Shown here: positions 34,090 to 44,731 of the stretch, one piece after another
How the letters are laid out: the number at the start of each line of letters is the position of its first letter
Numbering within the stretch: the stretch's first letter is position 1
Assembly (NCBI GenBank): GCA_003971905.1
Contig: RSEE01000107.1
Location: 149,436 to 213,435 of the forward strand
Direction: 5' to 3'
Length of the DNA stretch: 64,000 bases
Source: Moniliella sp. 'wahieum'
Taxonomy: Eukaryota; Basidiomycota; Moniliellomycetes; Moniliellales; Moniliellaceae
Notes under the pieces: generated by a model
What the model saw: the letters and a program-made list of their open reading frames with translations, nothing else
Databases searched by the model: none
Told to the model about the DNA's origin: nothing
Made by a program: the position numbers and the translations under genes

Positions 34090-34964
34090 GTTGGCGTTGG
34101 GAGCAAGCCATGGCGGGCAGAGGCGGGAAGGGGGGAGGGTGGGGGTGGTGGTGGTGGTGGTGGCAGAGCAGAAGAAGGCGGAGCGCGTTGTGCGAACCAT
34201 GAGGGCTGAGGTGAATGGGGCGGCTGGGGCGGCATGGAGCTCAGGGGCGTCGGCGTCATACTGATTGCGGGTGCGGCGGAGGGGTGGATGCACGGCATAA
34301 TGGGTCTGACAGGTGTCTGACAAGTGACTGCTGATGCATGATGCTTGTTGCCGCGCCCCGGAGTTGGCGGCTGCGCGGAGGCTCTGCTGCGCCGCTGTGC
34401 CCCTGGCAGGCGGCACAGGGGCCGTGCGGGCACAACTACCCCCGGCACCACGGCGCCACTCAGTACTCACGCGTCACGCGTCACGAGTCACTAATTAATC
34501 GTCCTGGTCGCCGTCCCTGCCGCCTCCCCCAGCTCCCCCCAGCTCGCCTTGTCCAGGCGCGCGCCCCTCCCTTCGTACATCCGCGCTCCGCTCCGCTCAG
34601 CCGGCCGCAGTCGTTGGCGCGGCTCGCCGTCGCACAGCAGAAACTGGCCACTCCAGCCCTCCGCATCTTCGTCTCCGCCATGAACCAAGTTTCGTGTGGG
34701 CCCGCCCACTCGACAGAAAAAAGGCATGCTGTCCGGCGCACAGGAGAGCCCATCAAGCGCAATGTGCGTACACAGCGCGCCCCTGCTTTCTTAGTTTGCT
34801 TTTGGTATGTACTTAGCAGTAAATGTGGTGTAGTTGTGGAACCCCACACGTCATCCCACGTGCCCCCCGTTCGCCAATCGCGATCTGTAGTACCATAATA
34901 GTGGCCAGTCATAGTGCGTGAAACAGATGGTCAGGCTGTTCGGATCCATACACTCACCCTACCC
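34090..34964. other. Intergenic, pyruvate kinase promoter side
   Basis: GC-rich upstream region of pyruvate kinase with GGTGGTGGT tracts (34141-34165) and a TCACGCG heptamer array (34467-34491). No further gene is supported. Confidence 0.5.
34467..34491. repeat. (TCACGCG)3 heptamer array
   Basis: Two perfect units, TCACGAG, then TCAC. The core palindrome is ACGCGT plus C, the same unit as at 26815. Confidence 0.93.
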
Positions 34965-35558
34965 AGAATCCCTAGATCACATCCATTTCATTGACAGAGC
35001 TTAAGGCTGGGACAGGGGGAACGCTACGTCTAAACCTAACCGTTCATCTTGCGGGGGTTACTTGGAAGCGCCACTAAGGTCAAGGAACCAGGGGATCGCC
35101 AGGATATCAGGACCCTCCGGCTCACGCCATCCGGTCCCGTACCCTAGGAAGCGCGTGTGGACACGGAGGAACGTGGTTGACATCCGAGCGAGGAACCATT
35201 TCCACTGAGACTTATTAGTAGCCAAATCCTTCCAATGCGCAAACAACTTGCCCGCTGTATTGTGTCGTAGTATCCTCGCGTCGTCAAAACCAGGGGAAAA
35301 CGGCTCTTGAGTGCGTCCATGGTACTTGGCGTTCTTGTCTATATTATCCCTAGATTCGCCCTGTGCACTTTTTACATCAGCTGCCCCGTGCCACCTTCCA
35401 CGCCCCCTGCAGCCAGCAAGCATCGGTGATATTATTTCTCTATGTCGGTGTTGACGACGGTGGAACGGTGGCTACGGTGGCGAAGGGGGAACGGTGGCTA
35501 ATATGGCGACGCAGCACGCTCCAGCTGACCGGGCCATAGGCCCGGTGGTCCTCCTTGT
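34965..35558 (-). mobile_element. Repeat element, copy B (unclassified), with a 121-residue open frame
   Basis: Inverted relative to copy A at 19533-20075. Its frame on the minus strand (35423-35058) is uninterrupted and contains AADVKSAQGESRDNIDKNAK, AGKLFAHWKDLATNKSQWKW, RVHTRFLGYGTGWREPEGPD and ILAIPWFLDLSGASK before the stop. The protein is rich in Trp and Lys and looks like a real domain; I do not recognise it. The conserved noncoding tail after the stop is shared with copy A. It could be part of a transposon gene or a captured host exon. Confidence 0.6.
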
Positions 35559-36072
35559 GGCCTATACCCTTTCAGGGCAATTGCACGCCCAGGCATTTTC
35601 CGCCGGGTACAAGATTCCCGCCTAATGTCACAACACAGGTATCGGTTATTGTGCAGTCAAACCTATATGGGGTTAGATGAACTCTCCTCTTCGACAAAAA
35701 CCCCTGGGGCACATGACTTAGCTACGCTCAAGAGCACACCACGTGTGCATTCCACGGTCTACCTGCATATGGTATGATGTACGAGACTGTCCCCTGGAGA
35801 CATCAATAAACGACGATACAGAAGCTTGAATCTGTGCCTTCCCTCCTCGGTGTTATCGGTAATAATAGTGTCAGTCACCTCTCAGATCTCAGCCTCGACA
35901 GGCAAAGTTGTCTTCGTCATCTGTCTTCCATCAGGCCACACCGTTACAGTTTGGAAGGGGGTGCTTGACGGACATTGACTTGTCGCGAGGGACGAGTTGA
36001 AAGAGCAATTTGCGCGGGTCCGGGCTCTATAGAAAAAAGTTTATAATAGTTGGCGCGTATAAGCAACACACC
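35559..36072. other. Intergenic beside repeat element
   Basis: AT-richer than average, no gene. It may hold the diverged remainder of a third repeat copy leading into 36073-36140. Confidence 0.4.
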
Positions 36073-36140
36073 CGGATGAACGGGTCGGTTTAGGTGCAGC
36101 ACTTCGTGGTCCCAGCTTAAGCTTTGTCAATGATATATGT
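36073..36140 (+). mobile_element. Third, partial copy of the repeat element (tail only)
   Basis: GATGAACGGGTCGGTTTAGG and CCCAGCTTAAGCTTTGTCAA match the tail of copies A and B with scattered differences. Only about 70 bp are recognisable. Confidence 0.55.
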
Positions 36141-37308
36141 GGTTACAGAATAAAAGGCCCACATATGGATGGACGAAGAGGGTTAAACGTTAAACGTTAA
36201 ATGATTGCTCTCGCGGCGTGGCATAGCCCATCCATTGACAAAATGCGTCACAGCAGGAGTCATCTTGAGTCCAACCGTTGATCTTCCATCCTATCGGCCC
36301 CGAAAAGGAACTCGCTCTTACGCTCCTCCCGCGTGGAACCTCGAGGCCATGGCCAGCCGTCTCTGTTGCTCTCTCGCTCTCCGTCGCGGCGGTCTACAGA
36401 TGAAAAGGTCAGTGATACTATCATCGCCGTGCCGTCGAGTTTGGGAGCATATCAATGGTAATGCATAATGGTCCAAGCAGTCCCAGTGTGCGAAGTGAGC
36501 TTCCAGTCCGCCAGCCACTCAGCAACCAGCCTTCGACATCATATTCATCATGGTGCCCAAACACCCCCCAACGCGAACGCGCTGGCCGGGTTGCTGTTGG
36601 GACACTAGTGCGGGTGTGTCAAGGGCATAGCCGGACTCGCGCTCCCAGCCCCTTCCATCCATCGGCCAGCTCCGCTAGTTCCGCGCGGGCGGAAGTGTGG
36701 CTGTCCGACATGCCTCCTTCTACAAGCCTGGCAGTCGTAGCTCACAGTCTTCTCTCTCTTCCACTCCCTCCTCCTCCTCCCTCTCCGCTACTCTCTACTA
36801 TCGCTCACACAAGCAATCAATCCCTCTCTCGTCTATTGAATATTGTGACCCCCCAGTTCTTGCTTGCTGTCTCGCTTGGCATCGGGATCCGGTCACATCA
36901 CTGTGTTAGAGGGGAGTGCTAGGGTTCTCCTGCGCGGCCCTCAATGGATCGGTGACGCTCGCAGGCCGCGCACGCCCTGCGCGCTCCCTCCCTTCTCTCT
37001 CTCCTTTCTCCTTCCCATCAGACGTTGCTTGAAGACTTGTGGCTCACCACTTTGCCTTCACGCCTTGTCTGAAGGCTGCTTTGCAGCTGATCCATAGGAT
37101 CGCGAGTGCTCCCAAGTCGCACTCTAGCACACTGCTCCATATTTCAACAGCAACAACCAAAGGGTGACCGGTGACTGGTGATGCCCAGTGCGTGGCTGCG
37201 ACCAGCGGTGATGCAGGTGATGCTTAGGTCATCCCCGCACCCGCGTATAGGTAGGTCCACCCACGATCCACTGAGCCAGTCCCATTGCCGAGTCCAACCA
37301 CCGCCGCC
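36141..37308. other. Intergenic upstream of APC2
   Basis: It contains GTTAAAC x3 (36182-36201) and a pyrimidine-rich tract (36740-36840). Open frames have no domains. The last part is the APC2 promoter. Confidence 0.5.
36182..36201. repeat. (GTTAAAC)3 heptamer array
   Basis: Two perfect units plus GTTAAA. The core palindrome is AACGTT plus A. Confidence 0.93.
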
Positions 37309-39411
37309 ATGGCCGACGCGCTGGCCCAGGCCGCGAGCCACGTAGCGAGCACCGCTGGGACAACGCAGGGCTGCGCGTGCTTATGTCCGCGCACCAGCAT
37401 GTCCTAGGCGCCCTCAACAGCGGGGCGTCCCCCAGTTCTGCGGATGAGGAGGCGTGCGCATGTGTGCGGGCGGCCGGGCTGATGCCTGCAGTACTCGCAA
37501 CGGCCCATGCGGCACTCCCTCTGCGGGTCGGGGCGCTGGCTAATGAGTGGACGGGGAATGTGCAGGCCACATTACAGTCTTTGGAGGGGCTTTTGAGGAA
37601 CGACCAGCTTTGGCTTGCTGCCGTGGGTGCTGGCCCAGCGCAGCTAGCCCGGTACGCGGATCGCTTCGTGACGTCCTTGGGTGACCATCCGGCTTCTCTC
37701 CTCTTACGAGCGCCGCCGAGACGTTGTTGGAGCACAGCTTTTCTGTGTGGGTCACTTCGGACGCGCCTCCTACGTGGTCTGCCACCCTGCCTGGATCCGC
37801 ATTTGTTGCCCATGCCGCCGCGCTGGGGTTGAGCCCTGCTCTGGACCGCACACTGGACATGGTCACGCTCTCTTACATTGATCGACTGGCCAAGAAGGCC
37901 TGCGCCGACGATGGGGACCGCACAGCGCCCCAGTTGGCGTCAATCGTTGATTCAGTTCGGACTGGGGGGCTTCTTCGCATATCGCCCTCGTCCGAGCGCG
38001 GGTTCGGTCTCAGCTGGCGTGTTCTTCCGACGATGACGCTTCCCTTGTCTCTGCTGAAAAGAGTACGGTGGACCAAATAGTGGTGCATGCGATTCTGTCT
38101 GCACGACTGGTTCAGTTTCGCTCCCTTGCTCGCGTTTCCTGCCTCTTCCCCGCGTTGAGGGACATCCAGACGTGCCTTGATGCCTTGGCATCGTATCCTT
38201 CAAAGGGCGATTCCGACATTATCGCCCAGATGGCGCGCACTCTTCTTGCTTCCTGGCGCACATCCATTCTCCTCCCCGCCACGCCTACCGATGCGCTGGT
38301 GGAATTCTTTGTACTACTGGTCCATGCTTGTCGCGCCACGCTTTCTGAGGGTGGACAGGTCCTGCTCTCCCATCTCGTCCCCCCTTTACGCGCTACGCTC
38401 CGCAGCCGAAGCGATACGATCGACGTGGTGGTGTCGGCACTGCTGGGAAAGGGGGCGGCATGCCAACTACTTCGTCCTGCTTTCAAGCGGGTGTCAAACG
38501 GGCATGACCTTGATGGAGCAGACGGTCCTAGCGCGCTTGAACCTGATGACCCCGCCGACGAGGATGATTCGGACGATGAGGCGGCGGTGCAGGACAGAGC
38601 ATGGAAACCACGCCCGCGACATGCGGGGCCAGCTTATCGCCGCACGGGCCAGTCAGACGTGGTTGGATTGCTCGTCTCCATCTTTACCGATCGCCAAGGG
38701 TTCGTGAATGCTCTTGAGCGCGCGTTCGCTACCCAGCTCCTCCATTGCGAGGGTATGATGCGAGCGATCAGGTACGTCCCCCTAGCTCCTGCTCCTCCCT
38801 GCTTTGCGGTAGCCCATGCTGACGATACAATAGGCCCACCGCTCCAAAGCTTTGAGAGACCGGTTTGGAACGACAGCCCTGTCAAGTATCGACATGATGC
38901 TCCTCGACCTGGAGCGATCCTAGAGTGTCTCAGACAAAAACCAGAACGAGATGCAGGTGGAGCCCGTAATTGTGTCGCGACAATGCTGGCCCGACCTGAC
39001 GGGGGAAACGCTATTTGGGCCTGAGACGCGCTTGCGCATCCCCGGATGGGATCTGCCATCGACGTTGCGATTACCGGAACGATGGGAGAAGGCGTGGGCT
39101 GATTGGAACCATACCTGGTCCCAGGTAGCCAGGGGCAGTGTGTTGCCCCATTGGCGGCTGGGTACCGCTGATGTGACACTGACCATGGACGATGGGCGAG
39201 TACGCAAGTTCGAGGGACTAGATGCGGCGCAGGTGGGTGTGTTGGACCTGGCAGCTGAGCAAACTAACGTGGGTGAACTCTCTGTCTCGTTGGTTATGGA
39301 GCGTCTGGGGCTGGATCGTACCTCCGCTCGGAGGGCTATGTTCTTCTGGTCTGCGCAGGTGTGCTGAGCGAGGAAGGAGGAGATGTGTTTGTCATTGTCG
39401 AGCATGCATGA
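37309..39411 (+). CDS. APC2: APC2, cullin-homology subunit of the anaphase-promoting complex
   Basis: Cullin-like scaffold of the APC/C ubiquitin ligase, which drives mitotic exit. It starts MADALAQAASHVAS (GCCGCC-ATG-G context). The N-terminal helical part includes LRVLMSAHQHVLGAL and QLASIVDSVRTGGLLRI. The cullin-homology core is recognisable by RRTGQSDVVGLLVSIFTDRQ and GFVNALERAFATQLLHCEGM. A 62-nt intron (38772-38833, GTACGT to AATAG) is followed by LRDRFGTTALSSIDMMLLDL and VIVSRQCWPDL. The C-terminal winged helix is LSVSLVMERLGLDRTSARRA and, after one missing G at 39360, GVLSEEGGDVFVIVEHA with stop at 39411. Frame changes lie near 37370, 37710, 38050 and at the intron. An in-frame TAG at 38921 interrupts LERS-SVSDKNQNEMQ. 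About 680 residues, somewhat shorter than yeast or human APC2. Confidence 0.83.
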
Positions 39412-39429
39412 GCGCACGCGCATCAGAGC

Positions 39430-41660
39430 CAACTGGTTCACCTGCGGACCGTAGTTAGATGCGCCGCAGTAGCCCCAACCCGTAGAGCCACCATTGGTCG
39501 CCCCATAAAGTCCTACCACCGCTTCTTTGCCTGCGAACGAGAGGGTGCGCTGCCCGCCCCCGGCTCCGCCATACAGTCGCTCTTGCGTCCACTGGTTAGC
39601 TCGAGCTGGACCGCATCGAGCCATGCCCCGCTCCGCACGTGGATGGCAGCGAGTGTTCGCCGGGACGAACGTCGAAGCGGTAGGCGGTGCCCCCTCCACC
39701 TGAGAGTTCACCCCAACGTGTGCCATCTGAGTAGGACCTCGATGCCATCCACAAACGCGCCCGCGCGAACGACAAAAGCAGTCAGTTGAACAGGCGAGTA
39801 ACTGTCTTTAAATACATGCAACCGCTCAGGGCCGGCGAGTTGACCTGCGAGGAAGCCCTTGGCCAATCCAAAGGGCACCCCGGGCAGACGGATGGGCACA
39901 ACAAAGGCCTGCGTACGATAGTCCTCCACTACCGTCTGCCGCAGGTTGCATCCCACAATGTTGAGACGCACCATGCGCGACGAAGGTGCAAGCACATCGT
40001 ACCCGACCAGCGAGGACATCCACTTGGGATCGAGCAACAGAGAAGAGGGAGGAGCATGCCCGCCCTGCAACCCGGTAAACTCCACATGGGTAATCAGGTC
40101 ACCGTCTCCCCCCTGGCCTTGGGGCTTGGTATAGACCTCAACAGCACCGATTCCACACGCAGCACGGACTTCCAGGCCATTGACCCCGGGCTCATAGATG
40201 GGCTCAGCGGCACCACACGCGATACGCCTCGGGCCCGCCCTGAGGGTTGTAGAAGGGAAGAGGCGGGTCGGTAGGCAGGGCCTGGGATGGATGCCAGCGT
40301 CCCCGCACCGCCTGTAGACGGTGAAGGTAGTTCATGCCACTATCGTTGGCTGGAGTGATGGGGTTCACGTTCTCCTCGCCTGGGGCATGTCGTTGAGTGC
40401 GAGCGCCTTCGCGCGTCATGAAGGCCCGGTTCCACTCAACGTACCCCGGAGCATGATGCCTCCCGGCCAATGGGGGTTATTGAACGCATGGCCCACCTCG
40501 TGCACAAACGCACCCGAACCAATATTGAGCGTCTCGAATGCGTACCCGCACTCGCCTAGGTCGTTGACGCAGAATCGCTCGTCCGTCCGCTCGTGGTTTT
40601 GCATTGCCTCCGTCACCTCCCAGACCACTCGGAGCGGCCCAGATCCAGTGGCTGCCCATCACGCCAAACGAAAGCCCCCCCGGATCGGCGGAGCCGACCG
40701 CGGCATGTCCGCGTAGGAGAGGGATAGAAGGGTCCCAGTGCGTGTCGAGCACAAGGACAGCAATGGGGCCTTGGCGGGCCTGCTTGATGGCCTGGGGACA
40801 CTGGGGCGAAGAGAGGGCTTCGTTGGCGAAGCTGTGCATTGCGCCACCATTCTTGGCTTTGGGGTTTTGCTGGGCATTGTCGGGGTCGAGAAACTCGCGC
40901 ACCGTGTGGTCCGAGACGAGGATGTGCACAGTAGGGTATTCGCTCACCTCCCGCCGCCGGTTGGCACAAGTAGGTTCGTCGTCCCCTGCACTGTCATCAA
41001 GGCAAAGGTCCGCCGACCCAGACCTTGGCGGTGCATCTGTTCCCCATGGAACGCTTGCCACAGGTATGCCTGCAGAGCAAAGCGGCGCTTCACTTCGCTC
41101 AAGGAACGCAGGCGCTGAGCCTGTTCCCCAGGAGGGGCATCGACCAAGGCACGTGGAGATGCGCCTGAGCTGGTATGGTCGGCGATCTTGCGTCCCCACT
41201 GAGTCAACAGACCCGAATGGGATGAGGTGGGAGGCCCATCCGGGGCACGGAGAGCAGGACTGTCCTTGGCTACCAGGATGGCAAGGTGAAGCGGCGGAGT
41301 TCCTCGGTCCCGCTGGTACCAGATGCTGTAAGGGAGCTGGACGAGGCTGGGCTCGCGCTGCTGCCACGCGCGGTCGTCATACAGCAAAATCTGGGAAGCA
41401 TGTGTGTAATCGTGCTCGAACAGCTGGAGCGTCAGCTCGTTGGGGCCAGGAGAGAGCGGGACGAGGGCTTTAAACTGGCCGTGGTTGACTTGCCAGACGA
41501 GCGGGTCGTACTTGCCGTCGCGAGAGGTGACGAGAGCGTGCCTTGCGGCGCCGCATAGTTTTCCACCACGCCTTGAAGGATGAGCACGCGCTGGTACACC
41601 GTCTCGCCGGTTGGCCACGTTCTGCACCACGATCTGGGGCACGCCCTTGGAACCAAGCAT
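39430..41660 (-). CDS. Putative zinc metallopeptidase (PF12044-like) with C-terminal jacalin-like domain
   Basis: It resembles the uncharacterised fungal metallopeptidase family of yeast YIL108W. The N-terminal beta-rich part reads RVLILQGVVENYAAPQGTL (after one frame change), DPLVWQVNHGQFKALVPLSP and NELTLQLFEHDYTHASQILL. The peptidase core holds YPTVHILVSDHTVREFLDPD and SGAFVHEVGHAFNNPHW, an HExxHxxxxxH zinc site with Glu as catalytic base, then VEWNRAFMTREGARTQRHAP. Next comes a segment with LAPSSRMVRLNIVGCNLRQT, and a final glycine-rich domain (WGELSGGGGTAYRFDVRPGE and LYGATNGGSTGWGYCGASNY) that looks jacalin-like. There are at least five frame changes. The exact stop is uncertain; its 3' end converges on APC2 and may overlap it. 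No signal peptide is seen. Confidence 0.75.
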
Positions 41661-41972
41661 GGGTGGTGTCGGCTGTCGCAGCGCAGTCGGCGGAGGAGCG
41701 GCGGCAGCTCAGCAAAGCTCAGCCGAAGCGAACCAGCCCTGCGGTGGCGCCCGGCCCCTGGGTTTCAAATTGCACTTCCGGCGCACAGACGACTCTCGCT
41801 GCGTGCATAACCCTCTCTCTCGCTTAAATACAAAAGCAAACACCCAATATGATGGCAGCAGCGCCAACACCACACCATCTCCCTGTCCTCTGCCCTACAC
41901 CTCGAGACGACCACCCGCCACACCCCCATTCTCACCTCCCCCATCGCCTCCTTCAGTGCGACAACCAACTAC
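41661..41972. promoter_or_regulatory. Divergent promoter region between metallopeptidase and an unidentified gene
   Basis: About 310 bp between the start codons of two divergent genes. It is CT-rich toward the plus-strand gene. No specific element is recognised. Confidence 0.4.
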
Positions 41973-43501
41973 ATGCAGCCAGGACTGACGTCTGCCCGTC
42001 TGGAACGACTCGGAAAGGCCCACTCCTTCACCCGTGACTTCGTCGATGCGCAGCGACTCCGTCAACACTCCCAGGTGCTCTCCGCCCGGTACCTCCTGTG
42101 ATGCGCACAGACTGGATCCAAATCCACACACACTGTCTGAAAGCACGAAACCCGACCTCCAGCACATGAGCGGCGACGCACGGCCAAGTACGAACATGAC
42201 CCCAGCACGCTCAAACGTGAGTTCTCCATTTTTCATCTTCCTCCTCTCTCCTCTGATTCGCACTAACACCGATCGACATTGTAGGGATGAACGAGCGCCG
42301 GGACAGGCGAAGGGGCGAGCTCATCTCAACAAGCGCCTTTCTGGTGCTTTTGGCCGGGCCGGCAGAGTTCCGCCAGATCATGGGTCCGCCCACAAAGCGC
42401 AAAGCACCTACTGGGAAAGCAAAACAGCAGCGCCTAACGGTACGCACCATCTTTAGACTATTATAGGCCTGTGATTTCAGCACTGACAAGGAAAACAAGT
42501 TGGGCGTTCCCAATGGCCCAACCACGCGTCCAAAGGGTTTCATCAGCATTCTTCGAACCGAGTGGACCATTCGATTCCACTTCTTTGTCCTCAGAGACCA
42601 CGCTCGAGGAATCCTATTCGATCATCCTCTCTTCACATCTTCATATGAAGAAGAAGAGCAGGATCGCCTATTCGCTCCTTAAGAAATCCCAGTGATCATT
42701 CAGCGTACTCCAACGTACTCCACCAGCGAATACCAGAGGGTTGTAAGACGGACGGTTCCCCTCCCTCATCTGGTCCCTTTCCCCTCATTCGCACAGTCCT
42801 TCCAATCCTACTATCGATACTATCGGCAATTCTGATGAGTGCCAGAATCATGGTGAGGCAGATTCTTCTCCACCACCTGCACCATTCGCTCAGCGCCAAA
42901 GTCGTACTTCAGTGGTAACTATTTTACTGCTAACTACACGGTTCCGAATGCTTGGGAACGAGTCGAGACCCGCGTGTCACGCTTGGAACTTGAGCGCAGC
43001 CGCCGCCATCAGTTTCACCGAGGGCTCACAAAGAAGAAGGAGGTCGACTTCATGACGAGCACAAGGAGGCCAAGTACCAAGCCGAGAAGATCAATTGTAC
43101 AGGTTCAACGCATTCTCTGACCATGCAACAAGCTGTGAAAGGGGCGCGGTCTTTCGCGAAAAATGGTACGAAAGATATCCTGCTCTGTTGTACTGGCTCC
43201 TAACTAACTCCCTATTATCCCCTCCTTGAAGCCCAGTGAGGGGCTGTCCACCGGTCCAGCCAGGTATCAAGGAGCCTATGCCTACGTTGCCTTGCCCACA
43301 GCAGACACTGGATTTGAGTACTTCACAGGGTGACTTTATCCAGTTCCTTCCACCTTCGGAAGTTCCTCCCAACCTGATTGACAGTTGCCTTCCTCCGACG
43401 AGCAAGGGCAAAAATGTTGAACGGGTGCCCCTGGCCACTAGAACAAACCTCCGCGGGCGCCTATCAGTTTTAGCACGACCTCTCCCATGCTCCGGGCAAT
43501 G
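41973..43501 (+). CDS. Unidentified multi-exon gene
   Basis: I do not recognise the product. Real splicing supports a gene on this strand: an intron with GTGAGT donor, CACTAAC branch and TTGTAG acceptor (about 42219-42285), one starting GTACGC at 42438, and one with GTACGA donor, CTAACTAAC and TTGAAG (about 43166-43230). The reading begins MQPGLTSARLERLGKAHSFT and RDFVDAQRLRQHSQVLSARY. Later exons give ERRRTAKYEHDPSTLKRMNE and FRQIMGPPTKRKAPTGKAKQ (basic, perhaps nuclear), VPNAWERVETRVSRLELERS, and a C-terminus QTLDLSTSQGDFIQFLPPSE ending at 43501. Several frame breaks prevent a complete model. Lysine and arginine clusters hint at a nucleic-acid-linked role, but this is only inference. Confidence 0.5.
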
Positions 43502-44731
43502 ACGCTACTTGAAGCGCGGGAGTTGCTGGCAGGGGGGGGTTGAGGAAGGTTAATATCGTGTTTGCACACGCCATGTGTACATCATGCAGGTAGCACATAC
43601 TGTACCATTAATTAAAGGAATGTAGTTCTCTCTCTATGCGAGTCCTTCGGACACGAAGAAAATCTTCATCTTTGCTGTTATTTGATTCGTTTGCAGTCAT
43701 CGGAGAGTGCACCGTGGTCATCACTACTTCACTTGCTGCGACTGGGGATAGCGACGTGGCCTTGGACCACTAGCCACTGGCCACTCTCCGGCTTTAAGCG
43801 CTGTACTAATTAGGCATTCCACTATGGCGCGCTACTGTGGCGCGGGAAGAGCGAATGGCAATAGTCAATAGCAACTGGACAACTGCTTGCGATAAGCGCT
43901 ACGCCCGAGCTCCATAACGTCCCCTTTCGAGACACTCCTCTCCGCCCATCAAGCATCAAGCTCATCAAGCTTCAAGCTAGGTACGCCCTGGAGAGAGCGT
44001 GCCGAGCTACAATAATGAGCTAGTGAAAAAAGCGGTGCGGTGGGGGTGCGGGTGTGTGGGGTGCGGGGGTGGCGCGCGCTGGCGATCGCCGAAAAGACCA
44101 ATAGATCGTTGGGCGTTATTGGGAGGCGTTGGGCGCGCATGGAATCCCTGCGAAAACAGTTCGCACCGGCGAAGGGATGATTGATTGATGACACCGTGCT
44201 ACTCTGCCGTGCTCTACCCTACTCAGCCACACAGGAGTCGCCGGCCGCCGTGCTCGCCCCATTGCGTATCGCCATGCGTTCGATGAGTCGTGAGAGATCG
44301 ATGAGGGTCCGATCGGTGGTCACCGGTCACCGGTCGGCCAGCCAGGTTGGTCTGTGCTGTAGCTGCGTTCCACCGGTTTCCACCGTGTGGATTCTGGCGC
44401 CAGGCCGATGGGGGCCAGGAGGGGGCTCCGTGCCGGCGGCCATGCAGCGTGCTGAGAGGGACGCTGGTGCTGGGGCCTCCTGGGGCGCGCGGGGCGCGGC
44501 GCTGGCGAGCATGGCCCCCTCCCGCCCTCGGCGCGCGTGGCCAGCACAGCTGCCCCCGCAGCGGCGGCACCGTGTCTCTCCATTGCCCGCCAGCCCAGCG
44601 GGATGCACGGACCATGTGTTTTGCACCGGGCCTCCGCCGAGATATATTCCGGCCAGAAACCGCCAGCTGTAGCCTGCGCACGACATCCCCCCCTCCCGCT
44701 CTCTCTTACTCTGCACGTCCTGACTTCCACC
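43502..44731. other. Intergenic upstream of xylitol dehydrogenase
   Basis: No gene is supported. It has ATCAAGC/TTCAAGC words at 43947-43978 and a GGTCACC heptamer (44318-44335). The last 60 bp are a pyrimidine-rich leader. Confidence 0.5.
44318..44335. repeat. (GGTCACC)2.5 heptamer array
   Basis: Two perfect units plus GGTC. The core palindrome is ACCGGT plus C. Confidence 0.85.

Noticed and set aside
36455-36922. 155-residue frame upstream of APC2
   Set aside because: Ser/Pro sequence from pyrimidine-rich DNA; no similarity or splice structure.
40604-41473. 289-residue plus-strand frame
   Set aside because: Antisense to the metallopeptidase core, whose HExxH motif is on the minus strand.
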